Of a stretch of 64,000 nt of DNA, positions 43,301-55,370 are shown one piece after another (the first letter of the stretch is position 1; the number at the start of each line of letters is the position of its first letter). Below the pieces are notes generated by a model that was not told where the DNA came from, did no database searches, and saw only the letters and a program-made list of their open reading frames with translations. The stretch is from Cristatella mucedo. Its lineage: Eukaryota; Bryozoa; Phylactolaemata; Cristatellidae. Both the position numbers and the translations under genes were made by a program. The stretch covers positions 303,001-367,000 of the forward strand of contig WPIO01000168.1 in assembly GCA_009760855.2 (NCBI GenBank), written 5' to 3'.

Positions 43301-46300
43301 AAGCCTGTTGCCTAGTGGCAGCCATGCCCATGTGGCAGTTGACCTCACTACTAGTACCGTACACAGAATTCGCAATGATCCGTGCATGAAAACTCATTAC
43401 GGTGGCACTGTGGCATGGTGATTAAATTACTCTGTTAGAAATGCATTGGTGGTCAATATATAAAAAAATTGACGTTTTCATAGCTTGCCTTTTATAAGGC
43501 AGACGCATTAGAAAAACAATCCTCAGTTTAAGATTGACACGTAGCAGGAGAAAATAGAACAAAAACATTCAAATCGTGCCTAATGTAGTGTATCTCTGTC
43601 TGTAACTCCACAAAGTCATAAATACTATGTGGGTGTTACGCAGGAGAGTTTTGTATAGCGCACTCACAGCCTAAGCGGCTTTCGGTACACATTCGGTAGC
43701 CAACAGAATTCGTCTCACGCTACAAAGAGAAAGTGGGCAGCATAGCAGAGTCAGGAGAGCAGTTGAGGTAGTGAGTAGCATGGAAGTAGCAGCTCAGGAC
43801 CGCTGAAAAAGATGTGCCATAGTCGGCAGTTGGAGAGTAGATGTCGTTGCGTAAGAATTGTGAAAGCGAGTTCCAGTCTAGGACCTGCAGAGCTAAAGCT
43901 TCTGTCCCCAACGGTCTTTAAGCTGAAGAATGGAGCAGCTAATTTATTGTCCACACAGGACCTGAGGGCGCGAACAGGCTGAAACTGATGCAGCAGTTCA
44001 GCTAGGTACGAAGGAGCCAAGCCGTGGCGAGCCTTGTGGGTCAGTGTAAGAACTTTGCTCTGTATTCTTTGCTCAACCGGCATCCATCCTAGCTCTTTTA
44101 GCAAAGGAGACACTTGTTCAAACCTCTGGGACTTGAAGGCTAGCCTTGTAGCCATATTTATAGTCAGCTGCAGTGGCCTAATTGCTTTCTTTGGTAGCCC
44201 AGCCAAAAGGGAATTACAATAATCAGCCGAGACAGAACTAAGTAACTAATTAAATTTTGTTACAAGCCACTGTGGAAGACAGATCCTAATCTTGGATAGG
44301 GATCGGACGTGATAGATAGCTGTAGAAGCAGTCTTCTGAATGAAGCTTTTAAAATAAAATTTAGGCAGCTGTCGAAAATGACACCTCAATTTCGAATACT
44401 TGGTGTTGGTTGCACGACAACATCATCTATTAGAAGAGAAAAGCCTTTTAATCCAGCCACACGCTTAAGATGTCCCATGAGCAGCAGTTGGGTTTTATCA
44501 TCATTTAATTTCAAGAGGTTTTCCTACATCCAGGATCGAATATCAGCAAGGCAAGCATTCAGTTTCTCAGTTGCTGCAGCAGATTCCGACGGTTTGAATG
44601 CCAAACACAGCTGAGTATCGGCAGCATAAAAGTGATATCTTATTCCATGCGCCTTAATCACTTTTCCCAGAGGTTGAGTATAAATGAAGAACATCAAGGG
44701 ACCGAGTACAGACCCTTGAGGGATTCCACAGGTGACCCTTCTGGTGTGTGAGACCTGACCCCCATACGAGACGGATTGAACACGATCGGGCAAGTACGAT
44801 TTAAACCACGCCAGCGTCTCGTCTGCCAGACCGATCGTTGTTCTCAATCGTTCAAGCAGAAAATCCTGATCAGTGGTGTCGAAGGCAGCAGACAGATCTA
44901 GCAGAGCTAGGTCAGTGACATTCCCATCGTCGTTGTCATGTAGAATGTCATTGTTAACACGGAGTAGAGCAGTTTCAGTAGAAGGCTGCCTCTTGAACCC
45001 TTATTGAAATATTTCTGACATTTAATTCTTTTCAATATGTTCAAACAGCTGCCTAGTAATATTTTTTTAAATAATCTTTGACAAGAAAGGAAGAAGGGAA
45101 ACTGGGCCTTATTTGCAAGGACCTCTGTATCTAATCCAGGCTTTTTAAGTATGGGTCTAACGATTGCCGATTTGAAGGACTTGGGGAGGACCCCTTTTCC
45201 CAAGCAAGCATTAAAAATCTTGGTTATGGCAGGGCTAAGTTGGTTTTTCAGTGAAGACCACAGAGATGATGGTATTGGGTCTTCAGGAGACAAGCTCCTT
45301 TTGCTAGACCTTATTAAGGCAGCCACATCGCATGCAGAAACCTCGGAAAACGTTTTAAGGACTGTCACAGGTTGTGGAACCGCAATTGCTTTAGTCGGAG
45401 GTGGCTTTATGGAGGCACGAATGTGCACAATTTTTTCAGTAAAGAAGGCTGAAAACTTTTCGGCCGAGCCCTTAATACCCACTGAGAAGTAACCATTCGA
45501 ATTTACTGTTGCGATTTTCTGCTCAATTTTAGGCCTTCTTTACATTTGCCAGGCCCGCCCATTTAATAAATAGAAAACATGCTGCCCTAAGTGGTTGTAA
45601 AACCATGAGTGGAAACCATGGAATAAGTATTCGGGCTCGAGTCAATTTCTACAGCGATATGTTCACTGGTTCTCATTATGATAATAATAATAATAATAAT
45701 ATTGCACTTGATAAAGTGCCCTCAGAGAACTTAATCTCTTTCTAGGCGCTTTACATTTGCTGCAAAGTGATACGCAATAGAATAGTAAGTAAAATCATGC
45801 TTGAAAAACAAACAAAATGAATAACATGGTTAGGGGTTACATGCACTGTGTCAGCATGCAAATGTGGTTAGTGGCAGCATGAACAGTGTCAGCACGCATA
45901 AGCACATCGAGGACGAATCACAAGGACCCACTAAATGCTGTCCTAAATAGGTATGTTTTTAAGTTTCTGATGATTTATGATGAGTTTATGATGATCATTA
46001 AATAGAGCAGACAATGGCCGAGCACTCCTGCACGGTCACCCTCGAGGGAACAAGTTGCCATTGGTTGCCTCTAGTTCATCTCTCGAAACTATGTGCCGAC
46101 TTCGCCGCGTGCGATTTGTAGCCCCCCTCCCCTACCGTACCTACCCTGTCTGTTTTCATTGTTGGAGCTCGGCCAAGCACTCACAGGCAAGGTAAGATGT
46201 CATACCCCCATCGAGATTGAAAAGTAAATGTCATTCGAGGATAGTATGATCTTAAGGGGGAAGTCAAGTAAATACTTACAAAATTGGTCTGACGATCGAA

Positions 46301-49300
46301 TATTTGTTTAGGGTATCTTTTCAAGACAAACGTGTTAGAAATGAGATGGGAAGTTGTGACAACTTGCACATAAAAGAAAATTGATTATGCAAACCATGGC
46401 TAACCGGAATGTAAATCGGAAGTAAGTTATCTGCAAACAACAAATTTACCGATCTCTGCATCCTATGCGACTGGTATCTCAACTTGTTGAACCTTGGTAG
46501 ATCTCGGTAAATTCCATGAAGCTTGTTGAGGTGCATTCTTGTGACTTTTAAAAGCTTCATTTTGATTCTAGCTTTTTACCTTGTAAATTCTATAAATCGG
46601 CCAATATCATGGTTAAATTTTAAAATGTGAGTTCAGCTCTGCCTGTATAATGTTATTTCTAGAATTATTTCTGATTTCGGCCTGATAGGTTTTGCTACAC
46701 GTGCCATCAAACATCCTGGAGCTTTATTTCCTCCAATCGTGGACATGTGTAGCAAAACCTTTCCTGCCACTAGCTGTCTGCTGATTTCATCTACCCTGCT
46801 TTTGCTGCACGCAGGACGGCTCTGCAGCGGCACTGACCGCCGGTGCCTCGGGCGGCTGCTTGACAGCTGGCCAGATCGAGGCGATTCGCGAGGCAGCCAT
46901 TGTCTTGTGCGACTCACTGCCGTTCATGGAGCCCAAGCCTCTGAACCTCAAGAAGCCGGTCAATCGAAACATCGAGGTACGTATGGTAGTGCAGGCCTGG
47001 GCGCACTTGGGCGTGCTTGGGCACGCCTGGGCACAGCATAGCTGAACTCGGTGGACTCGGACGATAGAGCTGGCTGCCACGCCTGCTACTGCATGCACGG
47101 GTCTGTTGTCTGTTTTTACTGCATGAAAGTATGCATATGCCACAAGTGCTTTAGGAGCATGAAGCTGCGATGCTTTACACATGTTTGGATAAGAAAAAAT
47201 AAAGTGATATCAACAAACCCTCTGTGGTAGTGTGTGCTTTGCTGGAGAGTTTTCTGTCGCCTACCCAAAACCAAAATGGCTTCTGAGCACACATTAGGTG
47301 GCCAACAGACTTTATCTCAAGAAAACGAAGAGAAAGTGAGGAGCATAACGGAATCAGCTGGGCAGTCGAGGAAGTGAGTGACGTAGTGGCAGTAGCAACT
47401 CAGGTCGGCTTAAAAGTGTGCATCGAAGTCGACAGCAGGAGAGAGTAGATGTCGTTGCTTAAGAATTGTGGAAGTGCGTTCCACAGAGGCTCGGACTTTG
47501 CAAAAAGCAAAAGCTTCTTGTTTTTTAAGTGAAAGAACGCAGCAGCAGCTGATCAATCAGCTGATGCTGCCGATTGATTGATGATGTAATGTATCTCCGT
47601 TAGTAACTCCACAAAGTCAAAAAGACCATGTGGGTGTTACGAAGGAGAGCTTTGTATAGCCCACTCACAGCCTAAGCGGCTTTCAGTACGCATTCGGTAG
47701 CCAACAGAATTCGTCTCACGCTACAAAGAGAAAGTGGGAAGCATAGCAGAGTCAGGAGAGCAGTTGAGGTAGTGATTAGTATAGAAGTAGCAGTTCAGGA
47801 CCGCTGAAAAGGATGTGCCACAGTCGGCAGTAGAAGAGTATTTTTCGTTGCGTAAGAATTGTGGAAGCGAGTTCCACAGCCTAGAACCTGCAGAGCTACA
47901 GCTTCTGTCGCCAACTGTCTTTAAGCGGAGGAATGGGACAGCTAATTTATTGTCCACACAGGACCTGAGGGCGCGAACAGGCTGAAACTGATGCAGCAGT
48001 TCAGCTAGGTACGAAGGAACCAAGCCGTGGCGGGCCTTGTGGGTCAGCGTAAGAACTTTGCTCTGTATTCTTTGCTCAACCGGCAACCATTCTAGCTCTT
48101 TCAGCAAAGGAGACACGTGCTCAAACCGCTGGGACTTGAAGACCAGCCTTGCAGCCATATTCATAGTTCGCTGTAGTGGCATAATAGCTTTCTTTGGTAG
48201 CCCAGCCAAAAGGGAATTACAATAATCAAGCCGAGACAGGACTAAAGAGCTAGTTAAATTTTTTACAAGCCACTGTGGGAGACAGCTCCTAAGCTTGGAT
48301 AGGGATTGGATGTGATGGCTAGCTGTAGAGGCAGTCTTCTGAATGAAGCTTTTGAAACTGAGGCAGCTGTCGAACACGACACCTAGATTACGAGCACGTG
48401 GTGAAGGTCGCACAATAGCATCACCTATTAGAACAGCAAAGCCTTTTAATCCAGCCACACGCTTAGGGTGTCCTATGAGAAGCAGTTCTGTTTTATCGTC
48501 ATTTAATTTCAGGAAGTTTTCCGACATCCAGGATCGAATATCGGCAAGGCAAGCATTCGGTTTCTCAGTTGCTGCAGCAGATTCCGACGGTCTAAATGAC
48601 AAATACAACTGAGTATCGTCAGCATAGAAGTGATATCCTATTCCATGGGCCTTAATCACTTTTCCCAGAGGTTGCGTATAAATAGAGAACATCAAGGGAC
48701 CAAGTACAGACCCTTGAGGGACTCCACAGGTGACCCTTGTCATGTCTGAGACCTGACCCCCACACGACACGGATTGAAAACGATCAGACTAGTAGGATTT
48801 AAACCACGCCAGTGCTTCGTCTGCCAGACCGATCGTTGTTCTCAGTCGTTCAAGCAGAATTTCGTGATCAACGGTGTCGAAGGCAGCAGACAGATCTAGC
48901 TGAGCTAGGGCAGTGACATTCCCGTCGTCGTTGCCAAGTAGAATGTCATTGTTAACATGGAGGAGAGCAGTTTCAGTAGAGTGCTGCCTCTTGAAACCTG
49001 ATTGAAATGTTTCTGACATTCCCTTATTTTCAATATGTTCAACTAGCTGCTTAGCAACAATTTTTTCAAGAATCTTTGATAAGAACGGAAGAAGGGAAAC
49101 TGGACGATAGTTTGCTAGGACCTCTGTGTTCATTGATCATCAATCAATCATCAATTGCTGATCATGCAATCAATCAATTGCATCATTCAATTTGATTGCA
49201 TTTTCAATCAATTGCAATCAATTATTGATGCAATCAATTTTGATCGAAGTTGCATTGATGATCAATCTTGATCATGATTGATTGATCAATTTGATGACCA

Positions 49301-52300
49301 TCGATCATCAAATGATTGATTTTCAATTGATCAGCAGCAGCTGATTTGATCATCAATTGATCAATGATAAGCTGATTGACGATCAATCAATCAATCATCA
49401 GATCAATCAGCTGCTGATTGATCTGCTGATTGATTGTCCATAGAGGTCCACCCGAGGGCAGGGGCGGGGTGCCCCCCCCCCCCGTCTGAAACTGGTGCTG
49501 CACTGCAGCTGGAGGTATGAAGGAGCCAAGCCTTAGTAGGCCTTTCGGATTAGAGTAAGAACTTTGCTCTCCATCGGTTGATTGAAAATGAGCCACAAGC
49601 AGCTTCTTCAGCAAAGAAGAGACTTGGCCGAAATTCTAGGATTTATTAATGAACCCCGCATGCAGCCATTTTCATCACTAGCTGCAGAGGCTTAATGGCT
49701 TTGCTTGGTATCCCAGTCATTAATTACAGTAGTTCAATCAAGACCAAACGGTCAAGCTAGTAATGCAATAGAGAGGCTTCGATCTCTCGTCCTAGGGGTA
49801 TAGAGACGGTGCTCGCATTCTACGATCTAGGGGTCGCTGGTTCGAGTCCTGCGGCAGGCAATTCTATATGGCCCACTGCAAGTGAGAGTGATAGCCGCTA
49901 TAGTGGCTCTTCTGCCTGCTGTGTACATAGGCATTTCTGCTATACATGTGCCTTGGTGAATTCGGGCGACCTTTGCTTTTACTTTACCGTATTATGTGTG
50001 CCGTAGAGCCATAGTGGCTTTTTACGTAACCCAGCCAAAACTGAATTGCAGTATCCTGTCTAGGCTGTACCAGGCAGCTAGTCTGACCTTTAGCCTGCCA
50101 CTCTGGAGGCAATCTCTAACCTTTGATCCCGGCGATCCCTGACCTCTCATAGGGAACAAACGTGACGGCAAGCTGTGGAGGTGGTATACTTAATGAGACA
50201 TTTCAGGGTCAGTCGCCAAACAGATCACCAACATTGCCAGCATTCGATGGTAGTTGCTCTATGTTAGTACCTCCCGTTAGAAAGACAAAGTCTCCCAGTA
50301 CAGCCTGTACGTTTAGGAAGGACGACGTGTCTCACTACTGCCAGTACGTTTAGAAGAACTAAGTCTCTCAGTTCAGTCTGTATGGTTAGGAAGAGCTCAA
50401 CCGGGAGTTACATCTGCTCCCTCCTGCTTTCGATGCTGGTGTCGTTGGTGTCGTCGAATCATTGCTTGAGCAGCACGTCTGTCGCCCTGGAACTCGAGCG
50501 AGCAGGCAACGCGTGTATTTTGCTCACAGCAAGCCAGCCTTCTGTCTTCCTCACCCCAGCATTAGCACCAGAATCGTGTAGGGCGATAGGGCAGAGTTAT
50601 GATAAATAAAAAAATATAATTCATTTGTGTAGCGCCCCAAGAGAACTTAATGTCTATATAGTCGCTTCACATATGCCTCGGGGGTCGAGCTCACGACCTC
50701 AGCCAGACCTTGGTCGGAGCGAGCACCTTAACTGCTGGACCAAACCAGCTCAAACGATGACATGTAGCGCCACGTGCTCTGACCACCTCCGACGCCTTGG
50801 ACTGAAAGCTGCCCATATATCGCCTACGAGCTACTTTCTCGTTTCTCGGTGGATTCCAAGTCACATGCTCCCTGGCATGCCAAGTCACGTGCCACTTTTG
50901 TCACGTGACTTGGCATGCCAGAGAGCGTGCTCGCCAAAAAGTGCATGGTTTGAAAACCAAGTCGAAAGGGTATCGTGTACCAGCCAGGCAAAAAAAGCGC
51001 CATCCGAAGCTAGAACCGAGCTGCTTATACATTGCCGTACCTCCTCCTCCTCCAGAGAGCTGCTGCCGAGCCTTTGCCACGCCCCTGCAGGTTGCACAGC
51101 AGGCATAGCTTGGGTGGAGAGGAGGAGCCTACTTGAAAGGCGGCTGCAGCCGTTAGAGGGGGAGGGGGCATCGTGTGGTTTTGTTTACTCACCCCAGCCT
51201 ACGACAGTGCCGTGCCTAAATGTTGTCGTCTGCCGGTACTAGGCTGGAGGGCTCTCTCACGATCACCGACTAGCCAATCGGAACGCAGCTAGGCGTTAGC
51301 AACAACGCTAACGAATCAGAGCGCAGCATTCCTGAACAGCAGACGACAGAAGCAGATGAACGTCTGTGGGAGGGCAGTTTCCTCCTGGTTCGGTGAGTGG
51401 TCGGCGTTGCTCGTCGGCTGGCGTTTTGTGCAGTGCGAGACAGCAACCAGACTACACATAGCACGCCGACGGCCTCTGGTGAGCCCTTGCTTGTGTAAGC
51501 TCAAAATAGCATGCTTCGAACCCTCGAGGATTGCTTCCGGGAAGTGGCTAGCAATACGGTTGTTGACTCGCAGTGTTGGAGAAGGGGATTTTTGGTGCAT
51601 TTGGTAAGCCGTGATGGCACACTAGGTGAGGCGGTTGGTTTTCACTATCTCAGTCCCAAAGTATCGGTCCCGAGGTCGTGAGTTCGATTCCTGCGGTGGG
51701 CGATCCTTTATCGCCACTGCAAACAGTGGTGATAGCCGTAAAGACTCTTCTGTTGCTATGCAGAAAGAGGCTGTTAAAAGCAGTTGGACTTTTTTATGCT
51801 GTATAAATCTTACTTCCCAGTGCTCAGGCGGTGCTACGAAATAAGATTCTTCGGAAATGCAAATGATTCGGTAGCCATAAATCCCTCCAGATACCGCTGC
51901 CATGCGGCGCCTGGCTCCACTGACCCCTGGGCAAAGTAAAAAAATCTTTCAGCCGATTTAACAGCCTCATTTTTCTATAGCGGCAGAAGAGCCTTAACGG
52001 CTGTCACCACTGCTTGCAGTTGGCAATAAAGGATCACTCACTGCAGGACTCGAACACAAAGTTGTTGTCAAAGGTTAGCAGCCACACCAGGGGTACCTAA
52101 TGTATGGGGTACCTTTGGGATCCGTGCTTGGTCCACTACTTTTTGACAATTCATACTCTTCCTCATCCCTAGGTAATTGCCAAACTAAATCGAGGATTTC
52201 ATTTTTATGCAGATGACAAACAGCTCCACAAGTGCTTTGATCCTTTCCTGCCGTCCAATGAGTCGAACTTTCTTAATTTCAAGGCAACATAGACAATACT

Positions 52301-54526
52301 AGCTGATTTAACGACCTCATTTATATAGAAACAGAAGAGCCTCAACAGCTTTCACCAACGCTTGCAGTTGGCAATAAAGGATCGGCCACTGCAGGATTAG
52401 AACCCATGACCGGTCCAGAAGAGCAAGCACCTCCTGTTGTATCACGGCCCAGCAAGCAGCGTTCAGCACCATCGGCTGTTGCATGTCTGTCAGAGAGTTG
52501 CACTTCGACCGGATAGAGGTTTTTGTTTCTCTTAAGTCGTTATACAAACGGCTTCTTATTGATGTTAAATAAATAATTCCCAAATTCTCTGGCTGCTGTG
52601 AATACCTGTCGCCGTTGTCCACCGAGGGATCCCGGAGAGGGGTCGCAGTGTCAACCGTCGACTTTTGACGTCGAGCAGCAGTCACATTCTCGCAGTGTGG
52701 ACTAGGCCGGCACGTGACTGGGCACACAGCGTCTTTATGTAACGAGTTGTACGCTGTATACTCTGCTGCAGTTGCTGATGAGCTCAGGCGTGAGCACTGC
52801 CGAGCAGGTTGAAGAGCTGCGAAAGTACTCGGCCATCTACGGACGCTTTGACTCCAAGAGACGCACCGACAAGCCCGTCTCTCTGCACGAGGTGCGTCGC
52901 TGCTCCGAGGCGCCTTGCGCAGGGCCCTGACTGCATACAGCGAGCTCAGCTGTGTGCCCGCGCTACGGCCGGCGTGGGCGCGCTATTTGTGGAGTAGGCG
53001 AGCTTTTGGACTGGCCGAAGTCGGTTGAGGGCCAGCTAGTGACGTGCGTGCCGACGCTTGAGGCCGACAAGCCCTGCACAGCCTGCTGCCTGCGTTTTGC
53101 TCCCTCGATTAAGTGGCATCGAAGGGCGGTCCATATGTCAAAGGTCAGAGAGCTGCAGTGCTGCTACAACAGCCTGGGTGCACTAAATGCCCATAATACT
53201 GTCGGTCCGGACCCGGATCGGGTCGGGCTGACGTTCGAGGCGCCCAGTTGCAGCTGGGGAGTGAGAAAGAACTCGCTGTCGACTTCGAGAATGCGAACCG
53301 GCGCTTTTGCTGCTGCTGCTGCTACTTGCTAGTGCCATTACTCGACTCGCTGTACGTGGTGGCGCCTGCCATTCGTCTGCGTCCCATCAGTACCGATGCA
53401 CCAAATCCCAGCTCCCTTAGGCACCCGGTAATGAAAACTATTTTTTATGCAACCTTCTTTGGTCGCTGGTGCTATGGGTCGGCAATGTTGCATGCCGTTA
53501 TTGCATGCCGGAAACGTTCAGAGCCCCTTTCGGGTTGCCATCTTGCTGAGAGTTCTTTACTGATGCTATGGTCTACTTTATTAACCAAAAGACAAAAAGC
53601 TCTAATGGCCAGCAGGATTCAACTCAGTTCTCCACATCCTTAATCAGAAAAGCTTACCTCTAGGCCACCAGGTGGCAATGACTGACTGATCTTGTGGCAG
53701 ACGACTGACTAGCATGCACTGGCCTGAGCTGGTGCTGCTACTTGCTGCTGCTGCCTAGTAATATTATTAATATTAATAATTGTAATTGTGGTAATTCATT
53801 TGCTTAGCACCCTCAGGGAACTTAATCTCTTTCTAGGCACTTTACTGATGCTGTTTAAGAAGCTTGATCAAATGGTTAGTTGTAACATGCACAATGTCAA
53901 CAAGCGTAGCTAGACCTCTCGGCGTCCAGCGGCAGCAGTTGCCCGGCTGCTGCTGCTGCTGTGGCACTCGCTATGGGCACACGCTCCTTTTTGCTGACTG
54001 CTTTGCTGATTTGCCACCATTTCGCCGTACTGAGAGCACACACTGTGCGAGCACGTGACACGACCTGCCGCTCTTTCCCCGTGACACTCTTTCTGCCGCC
54101 GCTTGTAGACGTCGGTGAACGAGGCGGCGGCGCAGCTGTGCCTGCTGCGGCCGGCGCTGCTGTCACGCCGCGACGAACTGTTTCCCGCTCGCCCGAGCCG
54201 TGGTTCGCGAGAGTGGCTACGCCTACTCCAAGGGCCACTCTCGAGCCGCCGCGGCTGCCGCTGCGGCTGCAGCAGCGGGCGAGCGTCTGCAGCTGCCGTC
54301 GGCCGATGCTGCAGTGGTTGGCTTGGGTCTGCCTCCATCCAAGCGAGTGAAGATGGAGCCGTCGGCAGACGAGCTGTCGCTGGCTGACTCCAGCAACAGC
54401 TCCAGCGGATCGCAGCTGCTGCTCTCTCAGCCGCCTACACACAAGCTCGAGGTAGCAGACGACGGCAGTGCTCTCACTGCTTCTCTCTCTCTCTCTCTCT
54501 CGTTCCTCACTCTCCCTTCCCCTTGC

Positions 54527-54575
<49 letters not shown>

Positions 54576-55338
54576 GTTCCTCTTTATTCCTCTTGTTTCC
54601 ACTTCTTCTCTGTTTAGCTAAGGGTTGAGCATTTTGGGTTTAGTATTTAACCGTTTTGGGGTTTATGGCTTATCGCTTACTGCTTAGATTGTGTATTTTT
54701 TGTTTTTGAGTCTTTGGCATTGGTCTTGAGGTTTATAGTTTAGTATTTGGGTATTACAGTGGAACTCTAAATGGAAAAGATAACTAAATACGTGTTTATT
54801 TAACGTAAATATGGGTGAGGTAATATGAGTGATTTAACGTAAATATGGGTGAAATATGCAGGTGACCGTGTTGACCTTGTTGAACAGCCTGCTATCAGCA
54901 CTGTGCCCTTAGCAGATCTGTATGAACAAATGCCGACGCCATAGATATTAGCTATGATAATAATAATAATAATAATTCACTTGATAAAACGCCCTCAGAG
55001 AACTTAATCTCTCTCTAGGTGCTTTACATTTGCTGTAAAGTGAAATGCAATTGAAAGGTAGGTAAAATCATGGTTGAAAAAACAAACGAAATGAATAATA
55101 TGGTTAGGGGTGACATGCACAGGGTCGGCATGCAAATGTGGTTAGTGGCAGCATGCACAGTGTCAGCACGCATAAGCACATGAAGGACGAATCACAGGGA
55201 CCCACTGAATGCTGTCCTAAATAGGTGATGGTTGGGATACAGCACCAGCAGTCAGAGGAGCGGAGTCTCTTAGTTAAGCCGCGCCTCTATCGCGTCTTCC
55301 CGAGCTATTTATCGGTGACAACGAGCACCGAGTCGTCT

Positions 55339-55370
<32 letters not shown>

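Larger units (their letters stand above)
47215..50215 (-). mobile_element. Old LINE family B copy B12, host of later insertions
   Basis: Diverged minus-strand family B pieces: 47215-47552 (GGAGAGTTTTC, GGTGGCCAACAGACTTTATC, GTGCGTTCCACAG), 49438-49745 (GATTGTCCATAGAGG, TGAAGGAGCCAAGCC) and about 50020-50215 (AACCCAGCCAAAACTGAATTG, CAGCTGTGGAGG-like). They are separated by the younger B11 with its ATCAAT array, and by a SINE1. A short part of the sequence appears twice on the two sides of the SINE, so a second old copy or a duplication is possible. Confidence 0.65.
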
